Assembly (NCBI GenBank): GCA_000181795.3
Contig: CM012955.1
Coordinates: 14,992,970-15,056,969, forward strand
DNA: 64,000 nt
From: Trichinella spiralis
Taxonomy: Eukaryota; Nematoda; Enoplea; Trichinellida; Trichinellidae
Direction of reading: 5' to 3'
Shown piece after piece: positions 24,009-38,900 of this stretch. The notes under the pieces were generated by a model. It did no database searches and was not told where the DNA came from. It was given only the letters and a program-made list of their open reading frames with translations. The translations under genes and the position numbers were made by a program. Position 1 is the first letter of the stretch, and the number at the start of each line of letters is the position of its first letter.

Positions 24009-24449
24009 TCAAACAATTGAAATGCAATTTTCGAAGCGAAATAATAAGTTTTCTAAAAAAAAGCTCCAAATCCTGTTCCATTGGTTTAATATTAAAAATA
24101 ATAATAATAATAGAACGTGATATTTATTTATAAAAAGTATGCTAGTTTGCCAGTCGACGTGCTCGAAGCACGAAAACAATCGATTACGACGACCGGATTT
24201 TGCAAAGTCACCATTTTGTAGCTTTTCCTGTTTAAATTTCCGCTTACGGCACGCATGCACATTTTGAATCTTGTTCTTTTCAAAAAAAAAGCAACCAATT
24301 AATACTACGATGAAATTTATTATGCAAAGTAATAATTGAGCAACAGTAGTTGCATTGTTTTCTGAATCTTTGAACAGGACAAGTGTAAAACAATAAAAAA
24401 CAAAGGTAACCAACCCCACACATGACAAATCAATGAAAGCAATGGTCAT
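24009..24449 (-). CDS. Hypothetical small membrane protein (146 codons)
   Basis: Single open frame from ATG 24449 to a stop at 24009, long for such AT-rich sequence. Two hydrophobic segments near residues 5-26 (LSCVGLVTFVFYCFTLVLF) and 37-57 (VAQLLLCIINFIVVLIGCFFF) flank a short loop with a possible N-glycosylation site (NNAT). A strongly basic stretch (CRKRKFKQEK) follows, then an AT-rich, Leu/Phe-rich end that may be intron read-through. No family recognised. No neighbouring exon could be linked. A chance frame is quite possible. Confidence 0.3.
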   Translation of the reverse strand: MTIAFIDLSCVGLVTFVFYCFTLVLFKDSENNATTVAQLLLCIINFIVVLIGCFFFEKNKIQNVHACRKRKFKQEKLQNGDFAKSGRRNRLFSCFEHVDWQTSILFINKYHVLLLLLFLILNQWNRIWSFFLENLLFRFENCISIV

Positions 24450-27400
24450 TGATAAATTGTATTCTCAAATTTCAAATTCATTTTAACTTTATGAATAATT
24501 TCGTCGGTTGATTTTTAATATAAAAGCAAAACAAAAAACACTCCCAACACTAGTGATCAATACGTTTTTCAAAAAAAAATAATCCCCCCATCTTGTACTA
24601 CACGTTACAGACACACAGAGAGTATGAGACAAAACAAAATTGGCATTTTTGTTGATTTTCAAATAATCATATTCATTTTATTAAGAAAAAAAGCGCAAAT
24701 CAGCGCACAAAGAGAGAGAGAGAGAGGTTGGTTGGGCTTTTTTAAAAAATATCCACGCTTCACATTTCCAAAGAACACTGACTGCCCTGATGAATCCGTC
24801 CAGCTTATATCGATCACAGTTTTCCTTGTCACTTTGCACAGAATGTCAGCGGTTTCCTTTTCCGCCTTTCAGTATTTCTGCAAATGGCACAAAACCGATC
24901 TTCCATCATTATCCACTTATCCGATCACCAACGACAAAGTCAGCATGCAAAATGACAACCGTGCGGCTAGACAACACGCCGAGATCAGTAACAAATGAGA
25001 ATATCTGTCCAATAGAACAGCTTTGAAAAGATGTTCAAGTCCATGAAGTGAAGGATAGGATGTTTTATTAAAAAAATGAAAATTAAATCAAACAAGCAAA
25101 CAAACAAACATTTCAACACCGGTGAGCAGATAGATAGATTGTCGTCATATACCAACGATTCCATCCGTCGATCCGTACAAGTTTCGCTCGACAATGCTTC
25201 ATTGCAAGAAAATAGTAATAATAATAAGAAGCTCGACTTTTGTAAATATTAAAATTTTTTTCATATCATATCATCTTGTTGGTTTTTTCGTCGTCTTTTT
25301 TATCGATCAGTGCTATTTCCATATAATTTGGGCAACAATATCGACAAAATCAACCAGCAAGCAGCACGCGCGTGTGCGTATCCAGGAGACGAAATTGATT
25401 CGCTTCGACTGAAACTAACCAAAAGAAAAGTGGGAAGAGAGAGAGAAAGCGAAAAAGCAGGGCTGCAAGGGCGAAATAAATTTTCATTTCAAATCGTCCG
25501 CCTTTGCTAAAGGTTAAGCGCCGCGGCGTCGATAGCAGGCAAAAACAGCGCACAAAGAGCAAAAATCGGAAACGTATTTCCAACTGATGATGACTGGCGT
25601 ATTAATTTTTCAATAAGCAACACACAGCGAGCATTGAAATTCACTTTCATCCCTTTCATCTGGGCAAAATTGATTATTAAGTCGACTTTTGCTTTTCTGC
25701 CTCTTTTTCACTCTGCCCAAAGAATCAAGAAACAAATGCAAATAAATAAATGTCCGGATACTGTGCTGCTCGTCAGCAATAGGATGACTTTGGCGGTGTT
25801 TCGCTTGTACTGTTTAAAATTTTTTCCGATCGACTAATAAAAAGCTCTGAATTATTAATTTCTACATTTTAATATTTCAAAAAACAAAATAAAGTATAAA
25901 CTGTCGACGAGAAAATAATATTGCATCTCGATTGCAAGCAACTACTGCGCATTTGCACGGTTGGTGATCATTAGCGGTATTTGATTGACGAAGCGACGTT
26001 TGCGCTTGTTGCTGCCGTTAAAATATGAAAAGTACATTACATTTTATCCCATGTCAGAACAGAAATTCTCAGACAACCAACTTTGACTGGCTGATAAAAG
26101 TTAGGAACGCCCCATCCCAGCCGACAAAGTTCAACAACAGATTCAATAAAGAAGAAAGCACTGGATTCATTTCTCTGGAGGGTTGTCGTTGTTCCTGCTC
26201 CAACAGATTTATCTTGCCACATACGTCAGTGCAAGAAGAGCAGCGGAATCGTTAGTCGACCGAAAGTGTGCAGCAAAAATTCCTATTGGCCATTCATACA
26301 CACACACACACATTCGTCGTTCAAAAATTGTCACACAAAAGAAAAATAGACAATCGGAAAAGTTGGTGGACAAGGGATATTTGGAAATTGTGAAAGCTTT
26401 TCGTGTGCAAACGTGCAAAAAATACTCTCAGAATGATAAAATCAAAATAAATGAGAAGAGAAAAAGAAAAATGAAAGTGCAAATTTGAACACAGAAGCAA
26501 AATCATTAAGTTCTTCCGTGTGATGAGGCAGGCAGTCTATTTTCGAAGATTCTTTTCATCGTCTAAGAATGGAAGCCTGATTGTTGTTATTCACCACTTA
26601 TTCATTCACCTGCACGAATTGATCAATCAAGAAAATGTTTCTCTTATTTTTACAACTCATTTGCACGCTTTTGAGCTTCAATTGAATTTCATTTTCAACT
26701 TCACTTCCAATTATTCTTCTTTGTCAACCGAACCGACAAGCAAGTGTTGTTTCGTTGTTGGGGAAAAATTTTTTCCACCAATTTGCAAAAGAAAAAAACC
26801 ACATACAACCAATAATTTCACACAATTATGCACTGTTTCTTGATTTTCTATTGACGAATACAAAAAGGAAATTTTGGAATAATTAATTTTGCAAAAATTT
26901 CCCCCTCGAAATTCTCACGCGCACTCACTTGTGTCAAGTGACCATTTTCAAATTTTCAAAATTTTCAAGCTGCCATTTTCATCAATCTCACTTTGCATTG
27001 TTCGCGCATACAGATGCATTTTACAAATTCAATCCATCCCAACCAGGCTGGCCTTGTTCATCGTCAAGTTGCCAACAAATCAATACAATAGGACTTCAAT
27101 TTCAGACATTCGGATTAAATTAATCCTGATCCCGTTATTATTACTATTACTATCATGAAAACTTTAGTAGAAGAGATGACAAGTTGGATGAAATGCGTGG
27201 AAAATTTTATAAAATATCCCACTTTTGAACAAATAATTAAATTCTTGTCGCATGCAGATAGATTGATAATTGAAAAAGGAAACAATTTTCCGTTTGACAC
27301 GATTACAAATAAATAATTGGTTGGTTATAATTAATTTCATCAAAAATAATTTCCACCAACAATTGAATAGAACAAACAATCAATAATGAAAACATGCTGC

Positions 27401-30400
27401 TTTGCAGAGAAGAGAAATGAAATTTTCCATCCCGGCAGAGTTTTGTTGGATGCGAAACAGTTGTTGTGTGTGTATGTGTGCATTTTCGCATTTTTGCTCA
27501 CTTATGATGATGAATTGATTTTGACAAAAAAATCATCATCGTTAAAAAAGCAACAATCAATCAGCTGATTTGATTGCATTTGTTTGTTTGTTTGTCTCTG
27601 GTGCACTGGATTACATTCCTGCGGGGTGTGAAACGATCAAACTGTTCAAATTCCATGATTCGTCTTGACCGTTCCTTTATCAGGCCAGAACTCGAAGAAA
27701 TGCAAAATGCTCGCAGCAACCATGCAAAACTGGCTAACAAGCAAAATGCAAGCACGCGCGCGCACACACATCTACCTTCTTACATCTCTACATCTGCCAA
27801 CAATACAATATAAATATAGAACTGGGAAGAAAAAGAAAAGGAAAATTCAACGTCCCAAAAATGAAACAGTTTCAGTTTAAACTGCACAAACACAAATTAA
27901 ACTTTTTCTTTCTCAACAAACTAACAGTTGGCTGCATCACATTCACTGGTCACATTAAAAGTCAAATATCCCTCGTGAAACAGTGTTATAACAATTTCAC
28001 AACATCCAATTAGATGAGATCCAATGATGACGCGATGATCAAAAGGAAAAATAAAAGTCGAAACAATTTTCCCAACCACTTCTCCATGTTCGAATATTTC
28101 GAACATGCATGCTTATTCGACAAATTCTCCCACCCGGCAGCATTGTAGTGGTGTTCTGCATATTTTTCACACTCAAATCTCTCTTTCAATTCAACACAAC
28201 TTGCAGTGAGAGGGGAGAAATTAAAAAATGCAATAATTATGGCAACCTGAGATTCTTCCACCATTTTTCTCGCCTTTCGATTTCTCTTTTCTCCATCAAA
28301 CGGTCGTTTTCCATAAAAATTCCGTTCAAATAACAAACAGTGAACAAACTGCTTGTCCAATTTCAAATGCAAATGCAAAACTTTGTGAAAAGTAGCCTCT
28401 CTCTCTCTCCCTCTATATATATATATATGCTAAGAGTTACAACTGGACTTACAAACAACACAACAATGCTGAGATGAGGAAAAGAAAAGATGTTCTATAA
28501 TTTATTCGATTGAATTGTCCCTCTTTTCCCGTGGATTTTCCCCACACTGGATAACTTGAATACTTGGACTAATTTGTATAGATAATTTAATTTAATTTAA
28601 CAACCAGAAAGAAAAATATTCGAAACAATTTTAAGAAAAAACAATTCATTTCTCATCCCAGCTAATAATTAAAATAAACAAACAACTACATTTTCCACAT
28701 TGCAAATGATTTTCACTGCCAAAAGAACAGATCGAGAAAAACAAATTTAGAACGGTCTTAATTTTACGGTAAAAATGTGGTTGTCGTGGTTGGATATTGG
28801 TCAATATGCATGCATGCATGCATTACGAGACAAAGCAAAGGCGACAAAATTTTTGCTTGTCAATTATTTCATCATTTCCATTTTTCACCGCGTGAGACGG
28901 GCACTTTCAACCAACATCCATCCGAGACAACAAAGAAATTAATAATAAAACAGAAAAAAGCCTCGCATATTATAATTAGTATGTTTGCTACCGCGCGGCG
29001 TGCATCATCGAATTGACAAAAAAAATCCTGCACGCTGGTTATTTAATTAACATGCAAGCATTTCTATTTTCTTCGGTTTTCCAAAGAGAACGTGGAATAT
29101 TTTCCGCTTTTTAATTAAGAAAACTTGGACACCAAATACCATCATTGACAATCTTCTACAAAAAAAACTTTGCTCTGTGAAAAACTAACAGACCAATCGA
29201 TCAATATTGGTGCAATTTTCCAGCATATCAGTGCGCAGTGAGAAATAAATAAATAAATAAATAAAATATATGCTAATTGAAAGAAATATTTTCTGTTTGT
29301 GCAAATTATTATTGACAAGTTATGCTTTCGCAAAACTCACAAATTGATGAAAGATTCAATTTTCCTTTCAAAATTCAACCTTTAATCATAAATTCTACTG
29401 TTCAAATTGCCAATGTTAAATTGCTGTTGCAAAATTCACCCAATTTGCCCAAACCATCTACAAACAATGCTATACAGTGTGTTTTTTGGTCAAAAATGAG
29501 CTTCTTCCAAAAATTTGATTATTGACACAGTTCTCGGCATGTTCAATCAATTATTCCTTTTTCCGCATTTGCATGCAATAAATAACCTGCTTTATAAATC
29601 ACATGTGTCCACAGTTTTGCAAACAGTATTGTAAACAGTAGCCAAATTTCACGTCTTTCGACTATTGATACGCAGATTAGTAGTAGTCAGCCGGGTGAAC
29701 ATTCTTGGACACAAATTTTCACTTTCCAAAAAACAACCATTATTAATACAATAACAAGTCAACAAGTACACACATGCATATATGCTGTATTGTACAGTTC
29801 AGAGAAACAACAACAACAACTATGAAACTGAAAATAAATAAATAAATAAACAAGTAAATAAATAGATGTACTGCGTTGCTGCTTGCTACATGTTGTACAA
29901 AATTGTCGAGTTTCGAGCAACATTGAACAAGGCCATTGATGACAGATTCGAAAATGGTTATTCGACCAAACCAAAAAAAAGCCTTCAGGCATTGATCTAT
30001 TGGACTGATTCAACAGTGGACAATGGAAATTTGAAATCAATTTCAACATCGAAAACAATTTGCATACAAATTTCCTCGAAAATGTTAAAATTTCAATTTT
30101 TCCATCTGTCAACTGTAAAAATAAAGATCATTTTATTAAAAAATCAGTTTTGAAGAAAAAAAAATGCAAAACGTAATTGTAATTGCTGCTGTTGGTCATA
30201 TTTTTCAAGAATTAAAATTCCACATATTCTACTAGTCGAAAGAAAAATAGTAAAAAATATCTATACAACAATTGTCAAAAAAAACGTCAACATTTTTCTC
30301 TTCATTGCTTAACTTGCGTCAGAGATTATTTGCAAGCATTTGAAAATTGAAAGCAATGACATCAAATAATACCGCTTGTTGGTGTTTTTCTGAACAATAA

Positions 30401-31858
30401 AGTAAAAATTAAAATTTAAGAAGAAGAAAACGTTATTCAGTCAGTCATCTCGAGAGAAGTTGAACACAGCGAACACGTTGCACATGCAACGTGATGCAGA
30501 AGAGTGTTGTGGTAAAAACAAAAAGCCGAAAAAGCCGCATGTGCAATATTTGAAATTTTACTTCAAGATAAAAATTCCCACTCTTCCAATGTCTAGCCCA
30601 TAAATTTGAATCAATTCAGAGAAAGAAGGAAAAAAAAATTTCTACATTTAAATTAGAATTTCAATTTGAATTCAATTCAGGCAAAAATCTACAGACTAGG
30701 ACTGTAAAGCGATAGGGATCTTTTCAGCAAGAGAAAAAAAATCCAAAGCAAGATTTTTCGTTTTGCACGATTCATTTTAATAATAAAATATACTAAGTGT
30801 ATTCATTTATTCATTCATTATCTGATAAAAAAACCATGAAAAGCTTTACAACCGATCGGCAAGCAATAAAAGCAATGCATTGTTCCTTTCTTGTATTTTT
30901 TTTGTAAATCGGACTGAAAAGCAAACATGCTAGTAATTGTTATAATGGCAATTGAAAATAAAATAAAGCAGCCACTTTCTCAAAAGCAAACAAAACAACC
31001 GATTCCAAAAATTGTCAATTTCCTCTTCTCCACTCCACCGTATGTATGTATGTATGTATCATTGAATAATCGTTGGCAAAACAATATTTGTTTGCCTACA
31101 CACATATTTATTTACTTATTTATTTATGGTAAGCCGCTAGCTTTAGCCTAGAGTATTATATTGTGGTGTTCGATTAAGCTTGTTAAGCTGATTGCGCAAA
31201 TTGAACGAGTTCCAATCGTATATTATCATCAACAGTCAGTCAATACGATAGTGATGATCAATTTGCATACCAAATAGTTGTTTTTTTTCCTTTTTGAAAA
31301 TGAGTAAATATTCAAAAACACAGAATATTCTCTTTAATCACCAGTAAAATGAAAACTAAAAAAACACCGGCGGCTGTGTTTCATCATTGGAATTTTTTTC
31401 CCTTCGCCACAAAACACAACAACGATGACGTAAATACACAATGATATGATGCGGTTGTCTGAAAAAGCTTAAACATGTTTTACAAATATAAATATACATA
31501 TCCCATGTCAAATGAACGAGCATATATATATATATGTGTATACATTTGTTGTTTTTTCTTCATTATTATACTTCATTTCAACTGTTGCTGTTGTTCTGGT
31601 TTTTTTTTTTGGAAATCTATCTATATATCTATCTATCTAATGATATATCTAGTCAAGCGAACAGCAAAACTTCTATATTTCTACTTTTAACCGCTTGTTA
31701 TTACCAGTTTCAATAACCGACCAACCAACGTTGAACTGCCAACCAGGCATAGCTGCTGAATTGAGACGTCGCTTTTCATTTGGCCCTGCTCAGGTCATGC
31801 TTGACACCGGTTCAATGCAGTGAACAGTGTGGAAAATGCGGCACGATGTTGTACCGGT

Positions 31859-31859
<1 letters not shown>
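24450..31859. other. 7.4-kb gene-poor region
   Basis: Only short frames with simple-sequence bias on both strands (for example 24624-24998, 28010-28378 and 29866-30153). None has a recognisable domain or good splice sites in phase. There are several AATA tracts (near 29247-29265 and 29834-29865). It probably holds intergenic or regulatory sequence, or unrecognised UTRs. No RNA gene seen. Confidence 0.4.
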
Positions 31860-31889
<30 letters not shown>

Positions 31890-31899
31890 CAGCAACAAC
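31860..31899. repeat. (CAG)n-(CAA)n trinucleotide repeat
   Basis: CAG units change to CAA and mixed CAA/CAG units. In one plus-strand frame they would read as poly-Ala or Ser/Asn, but no supported exon covers them. Confidence 0.95.
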
Positions 31900-32172
31900 A
31901 TTATGCACGCGGCCGGGTCAAAAAGTAGGGGTTCACTTTTTCTTTTTCACCCTCTTCTCAATTTTACTACATTCTTTTTTAATTAATATACCGGTAGTAT
32001 ACGCTATTCTATTTTATTTCACTTCTATATATTCTTCCATTACAGAAGAAAAAAGAAATATTACAAAACAATATAACTAACTATTTTATCACTTCTCTTA
32101 TTATTTTGGATTTCACTTTTTCTTGGATCACATTTCAATTTCAAAAACCACTATCGATGAATAAACAATTAT

Positions 32173-32229
32173 AATTAATTAATTAATTAATTAATTAATT
32201 AAACTGATTGATTGATCGATCGATCGATC
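32173..32229. repeat. (TTAA)n followed by GATT/GATC repeat, self-complementary
   Basis: A run of TTAATTAATT units is followed by GATTGATTGATC and GATCGATCGATC. Both parts are palindromic and could fold into cruciform or hairpin structures. They lie just upstream of the GC-richer segment at 32.27-32.8 kb. Confidence 0.95.
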
Positions 32230-32271
32230 ATATTACAATTACACGCATGTCAATAATAATAATAAGATAAG

Positions 32272-32796
32272 ATGGGCACATTGGAACAACAAGGAAAACT
32301 GTCCCTTCCCTTTCCACCCTTGTCCACATTTGGTCAACGACATTCGGAAAACGCAATTCTGTTAGGAGCCCGAGTCGCACGGTGCCAAGCAGCAGCTGTC
32401 GCAGGTTCAGAAAGCCTGCCAGCTTCAATGCAATTTGCAAATAGCGCTCTGAGCACACGGCTGCTTGGAAACGTTTTGCACGTTGGAAAGGCAGGCAAGC
32501 AGGCGCGCGTGTTTTGCCCGGATATATCCGCACCTTGCACCACACTCTGGCACGTGGCTACCGACGGTATTGTGCGCACTGCCGCGTCCATGTTCCCGCT
32601 TGTTCTTGTCTTCGTGTATGCAAGCGCGCTGCACGATCATTTGCTGCTTGTCTTCTTTCCGCTGAACGTGCGTGTGCATTTCTCTCGTTGAAACCGTCGC
32701 AACCGCCGCCGTTTGTCGCTTTGCATTAAATAAAAGCGTGCGCGCTTGTTGTTTACCTCAACAAAGCAAAGCAAAGCCAGTCTCAGTCACTCTTAG
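32272..32796 (+). promoter_or_regulatory. GC-richer segment, candidate promoter / 5' region of the CaaX gene
   Basis: Base composition here rises clearly above the flanking AT-rich sequence. The segment ends in 'ttaaataaaagcgtg' (near 32725-32738), a possible TATA-like element. A 'tctcagtcactc' initiator-like sequence lies near 32781-32792, although the spacing (about 55 nt) is longer than usual. The first proposed coding exon starts about 110 nt further on. Both strands carry a 100-140 codon frame here (plus 32272-32691, minus 32228-32545), so a short exon or upstream ORF cannot be excluded. Confidence 0.3.
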
Positions 32797-32901
32797 CCTC
32801 CTCTTTCATTCTGCACTTGCGTCATAATTTTATTGACTTCCCCGGCCAACAGTCGTGTATTGTGCTGCTGTCGCCTGAACACGGTCGCTTTTCCTTTTTC
32901 C

Positions 32902-35900
32902 ATGCACCACCGAGCCAGGATGACAAGTTCCGTAATCAAATGGATCCGCACCAGATTACAACTCAAAAAAAGGTATACACATGTACGGCTTTTGTGCAAT
33001 AAAATTTACTAATCTCTCTCTCTCTCTCTTTTCTCGTAAAAATTGCACTCGTTCCAAACCCACTATATAATATTCGTAGGACTGTTAACCCCGATCTCTT
33101 TCTATTATTTCTGTCGCAATCGTCACTTTTCAGTTCGTTGAGATTTAAAAAACAAACCAAAAAAAATTATTCCATCCATACACGAGGATTTCCGACTGCG
33201 GGATATTTCAATGCGCGAGGATTTTTTTCACCGTCACATGAACAACCATACTGAACAGTCATTGTAGAATATTTTCCAAAAATGATCACCGTTCATCATA
33301 ACTAATAGCTGTGCAAAATTCTACTCGGACATAATTAATAATGATCGGTAGTTTAAAATGCAATGCATGGAAAATTGATTTCTTTTTCATTCCATTCAAT
33401 TTCATTTCAGTTGTTTCAAAAATGCAAAACAACTAACTAAGTGCTTGTTAACAACAAATTGACTTTTGGTAAAATAATTTTCCATCCATACATAGCCTAG
33501 CACACACACATATCTATCTCACTTCTTCCACACCAAATAGGTAAAGCGGATAAGCCCTTCTGCTGTTTTTTAATCAACATCGTCTGTAGCATATTCCATT
33601 ACGACAGTATTGTTATTTGTTAGTAACGCATCATCTGCAAATCAACTGAACAGGTTGCAGCATGCTTTGAACCTGTGCAACACGGTCCGGTTGCTTGTTT
33701 TGCACGCATTCTACATTGCATACTGTATAACACAACATTAGAGCATGTGTTTTTTTTTCTAAGCGACGTGATGATATAATTTTCATCAATAATAATTTGA
33801 ACCAATCAGTTTTTAAATAAATATAATTAAAAAGAAGAAAACAGAGCGAACTTTATACTTCTTCTTCTTCTTCTTCTTCTCCTCTTATTCCCGTGGTACT
33901 GAAAATTATAAATGCATCAGCATCAGTAGCCATTCTATTAACATACCGAATTGTCAAATTGACATAAAAACAAGTCGATTATTTACCAATATCCATGCAG
34001 CGGAAGGTGCAAATTTCACTTGTCCCATGCAGCTCATTCATTCTGAACATGTACGCCATTAACGACAAATTACTTTCAACAACTTCAACTAGGTTATTCA
34101 TCAAATTGATTTATGTAACCTCAGAGTTGCTTGCTTGCTTTGCGCAATTTTCATAATTTGCGGCTAAGTTCGCTGACCTGTGCACAGAATTTAATCAAAC
34201 CTACAAACATCGAGTGGAGATTTGCTGCTATTCCATTCAGTTGGTAGTATTTCAATACGGATCATTCATTCATTTAAAAAAATTCTATCCCTGAAAAATA
34301 GGAAGAAAACAAACTCGGATATTTTGCGATAATAGCTGAAATGTAATAAAATTTCATCTTGCAATGCACCTCAACAAAAGTGCAAAAAGAACTGTCACGC
34401 TCACATTACCCAAATCAACAAATTTCATCTGTACAAAAATTGTTGTTCAGTGGAAATTTCTCTCAACAATTCAACAATTCAGACGTATCAAAAAGTGCAA
34501 AGTAGAATAAAAATAAAACATTTCATAATAAATAGCTATGTGAAAAAAGTTTTGTTCATTTCATTTTCATAAAGAACATTCATTTATTCATTCATTTTAA
34601 AAAGAGATGCCAACTGAAATCAATTCTGCTCAACTGCTCATACTGTCTGTATATGGAAGCTATTATTTGTCTTTGTTCCATTGTTCTGCTTACATGATCA
34701 CCTAATTTTTCATTCACTTTACAGGTTCCAAAAAGGGCATAAATATACCGTGTGATTGTGAGGTGATTTGCTTGTTTTTTGCTGCCAACGTCAAACTGAT
34801 TGTAAAAATTTACACAATGCATGCGCACCACAACAACAACAATGCACAATGAGAAAAGCGATGCTTTGAGCGATTTTTGAAAATAACTTTGCGTCATTAG
34901 TAAAATTTAAAAAAGAAGAAAAATAAGAAGAAGATGATGATGAGAAATTTATATTTATACTTGCGTATATTGAATTTCACCTGATTTTCACATTACGTCA
35001 AAAATATCATCAAATTGCAAAAAGTATCGCGCGTTGAATGTTGCTTACTGGTGAAATGGAAAAATTAATTTTCTTTCTGATAAAATAAACAAATTAACGC
35101 GAAAATTCCCTGCCCACTAATCGAATAATGAAAGAAATATAAATTGAAATGCAATTATTGCTACCATCGAATCTCTACGCGCAAAATACACAAAGTTGTT
35201 TGCTTTATTTGCTGCAGTGATTTTACGATAGAATTTTGCTAAGAATAAATTCTTTTCTTTATTAATATTTTCTTTTACAAAACGTACGCATGTTGTCATT
35301 TTCTATTCAATTTCAATTACAGGGCTGCAAATATTATTAACCTACATATATATATATGTGTGTGTGCATAAGGTGCATGATGTGCCGAAAAGTTCTTTTT
35401 GCTGTTCACTACAGAAATAATATGATTGCTGATGAAAATTCCCAAATTATAAATAATATGATAAACAAACAGAAAATGAGTGCACTCATTTTTCCTAAAT
35501 TGAACTAGATGCACTACAGTCGAGTACAGCAAACAATCGAACCGATCGAGTAGTGGAATAATAGTAAAGTAACAACACACACAATCAATGCAGAGTAATT
35601 GCTAACATTTCACGGTGATTATTATTATTATTATTTCTTTTAATTTCCCATAAAAAGCTGCCATTTTGAAGCAGTGATCAGTGAAATCTTTTCTGTTTCA
35701 CTTTTACAAATGGCACAATTTGTCGAGATGTTCAAAGATAACTTTCATTTGAAAATGGAAATTTTTTTTCCCAAATTCCCTCTGACTTGAATCCCATTTT
35801 CCACTACTATTCGACAACGTCAGTTGTACGATATACTACTTTCAGTGCTTCTTCTTCAAATTTCAAACTTAAAAGTGATAATTGCTCATCACCGAAACAG

Positions 35901-38900
35901 CAGCAACTGACTGAATAATAATAATAATAATAATTTATTAATACGGTTTAATACATGATTGATTTGTTTTTCTCAAAAAATTCTCTTTTCCTTTACCACT
36001 GATGATGAAATAATGTACACAGAGAGAGAGAGAGAGAGAGATCATATCATCACAATTTGGATGATTGAAGAATATCAATCAGTTCAGCTTATAACAACAT
36101 CTTGACTTGGAACCAGAATTCGTTTACAGTTTTATCATAGATTTGTGTGAGAAATTCCACTGCCCGCCCATCCCATCGTGCACTGGCAATAAATGAATTC
36201 CTCAAACGATCCACAGAGAAACAAGATTTCAAACCGATCCCACCTCAGAAACAAAATCAAAAGGCGTGGTTTTGTTCCACTTTTCAATTTTCATCTGTCG
36301 AAAAATAATTTTTATCGCTGTTCATCCTTGTTCTGCCATCAACAATCAAATGTACTTTACAACTAATACGAATGTTCACAGACATTACACATTATTACAC
36401 ACAATGTTCAATGTTCTGGAACTTGCACTAAACGATACGGATAGATCAAAAGACTAATGAAAAAGATTAAAAAACCAAAAATATTTTACAAAACTAACTG
36501 TACATTTTAATCGAATAATATGATTGGAACTTAATCGTGCATGCGCATGTAGAGATGGATATTTTCAAATTGTTCGACCTCGTTTTTGACAAAACAGTCA
36601 GTCCGTGCATCACTGAGTCAGCAAGGCTGAATCACAGCGTGAACGAAGTACATCAGCAGTGTTGTAAAACTTCCCAATCTACGACGACCCCCTACTTTAA
36701 AAAGTTTGTCACAATACATCGTATTGTCATCTGTCAACATCTGCGCAGAAATTACATACATACAGCGCGTAGAAAGAGAAACCTGTCACAAACGACTGGA
36801 AATGGCAAACTGCTTTTCCTTTGAAAAAAGCTCATTTTCTGCATGTTGTTGGTGTCACCAGGCGATTGAAAAATGTCAACTTCAAATAAGCAAAAAATAA
36901 ATAAAAAATCTCAAATATATTATATTAAAAAAGCCACTTTTCGTGTGTAGTATGCATCGTCTTGGTCGTCGTCTTGCAGTTGTTTTAATAAAACCGTGCT
37001 GAGATGTTCAAGTTGTAAATTTGAACTTTTGCGTCACATGCTCAAAGCGTATATTTTTGAGAGGAGCAACTACACGCACGCGTTCGCTTACTAATCCAGC
37101 GACAACTGTTTTGCTTGTTCACTGGAGGCCTCCTCCATAAAGAATTGCACAAACCAAACAACGCACGGCAAAAGCAAGCAGCCGCAAAACCCTGATCAAC
37201 AACCACACGCACATATAGCCGACGATAGACGGCTTTTAATGCCGCTAAAAAGCAAAGCTTTCCCTCGTCCCCTGCAGTAGATGCCAGTGCAGCGCGCGCC
37301 TCACTATTATTCACAATTCATTCTCTACGTATATGTATATATATAGAGAGAGAAATATAATTCATTCGCCTCCTCGTATAATTTATATTAATAGTTTTTT
37401 TCCACCTTCATCTAACACACTTTTTAAATTAAATTGTCTTTTGCTGCTGATTCATCGTTACGTTTTGTTTTTCTTTTTCCTAGAGTAACTTTCGGCACTG
37501 AAAACGAAGCTATTGTCGAGACATTTGTCTACGATCAAGCGGCAACCTGTGATAAAGGGTAAGTGAATCAACTTTTTTGTTAATTAATTATCAACAGGAT
37601 TACCAATATCTTCGCGTTTATAATACAACCGATAAAACGTAAAACCGCGTCATCATCAACAACTTGATGCTATTATATTTCAATTCTGTTTTTAAACTTT
37701 CACCACTCTTCCGTTCGCATTTGCAATTTCGCCTACGTTAGCAACTGAATTTATCCAACTTTGTAACTTTTTTCAACAACAGAAATTAAACAAAAATTTG
37801 ATTTCATCACAAAATTTTTTTTTACTATAACACATTGAAGTCGTTCAAATTTGCTCTTCAATTGCTTACACATCAGTGCTATTATTGCTAATCTTTAAAC
37901 CGTTGCCGTTATTACTAATAATAACAACCGCCACGCTAACAAGCACATAGCAAACAACAGTATCGCTGTTGTGTATTTACTCAGGAATTGATATGCAAAA
38001 ATCAAAACTCATGTAATTTCCACAATTGGACACTACTTCCCTCAAATATGCAAACTAATAATGTAAATAATTGAAATGAAAATCCCCCTTAAAAAAAGCA
38101 TTCATCCTTTTCTTTCTCTTTTCCACTACAGCAGCTTCCACTGGACATAAATTGGCTATTATTATTATTGATAATAATCATTAATTAATTAATTAATATG
38201 AAACTAGTTTTAATTTTACAGTGATGATCTGTAAAAATGATGCAGCTGATTTCAATTTATCAACAACAAACGATAGTGTGATATGATTTTCACTGCGATA
38301 AATACTGGATAAATTGATTGTTCGTTCGAAACATCTGCATTTGCGTTGTTCATTTCAAAAAAAATATACTGTTCAATTTTTTGAGACGAAAAAAAGGCAT
38401 GAAATAAACTTTGCACCTCTGTGCGATCAACACGACTACTCAAAGAATGTGAGACTCGTTTAGGCGCTTTTCCACCAGGCGGTGAATTTGCAAATTAGCT
38501 TATTTCACACTTTCTTCCATCGGTGATGATCGTTATCCATACACGCATGCTGCATCGTCGGGCAGCATGCAATTGACGGATTGTTAAATCTTGATTATCA
38601 TTATGATTTTACTACAGACAGCTGTGGGCTGCTGCCATTTATTTATATAATTTAATCAAATTTCGCAAACAAAATTGAAAGCACGTGAGTCTCGTTTCAA
38701 AACGTCGACATTTTCCGAAGCACTTTCAAGGAAACTATCGTTTGGTCAACAAATAAAACGCAACCCTGTAAGCAAGCAAGCATGCATGCATGCATGCATG
38801 CAACAAATAAGCTTCACGTTGGCCGGGTGCAATAAATAGGCGCGACAAGGCTATTTGCAGAAGGAAATTTCTGGCCGTCGTCGCATTGAAGTTGGAATAG

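Noticed and set aside
32272-32691. 139-codon plus-strand frame in the GC-rich segment
   Set aside because: The minus strand is open across the same bases, no domain is seen, and it ends before the proposed promoter elements; more likely regulatory sequence.
37042-37314. 90-codon minus-strand frame in intron 2 upstream flank
   Set aside because: No ATG start, no domain, and no splice partner; noted only as a GC-richer patch.
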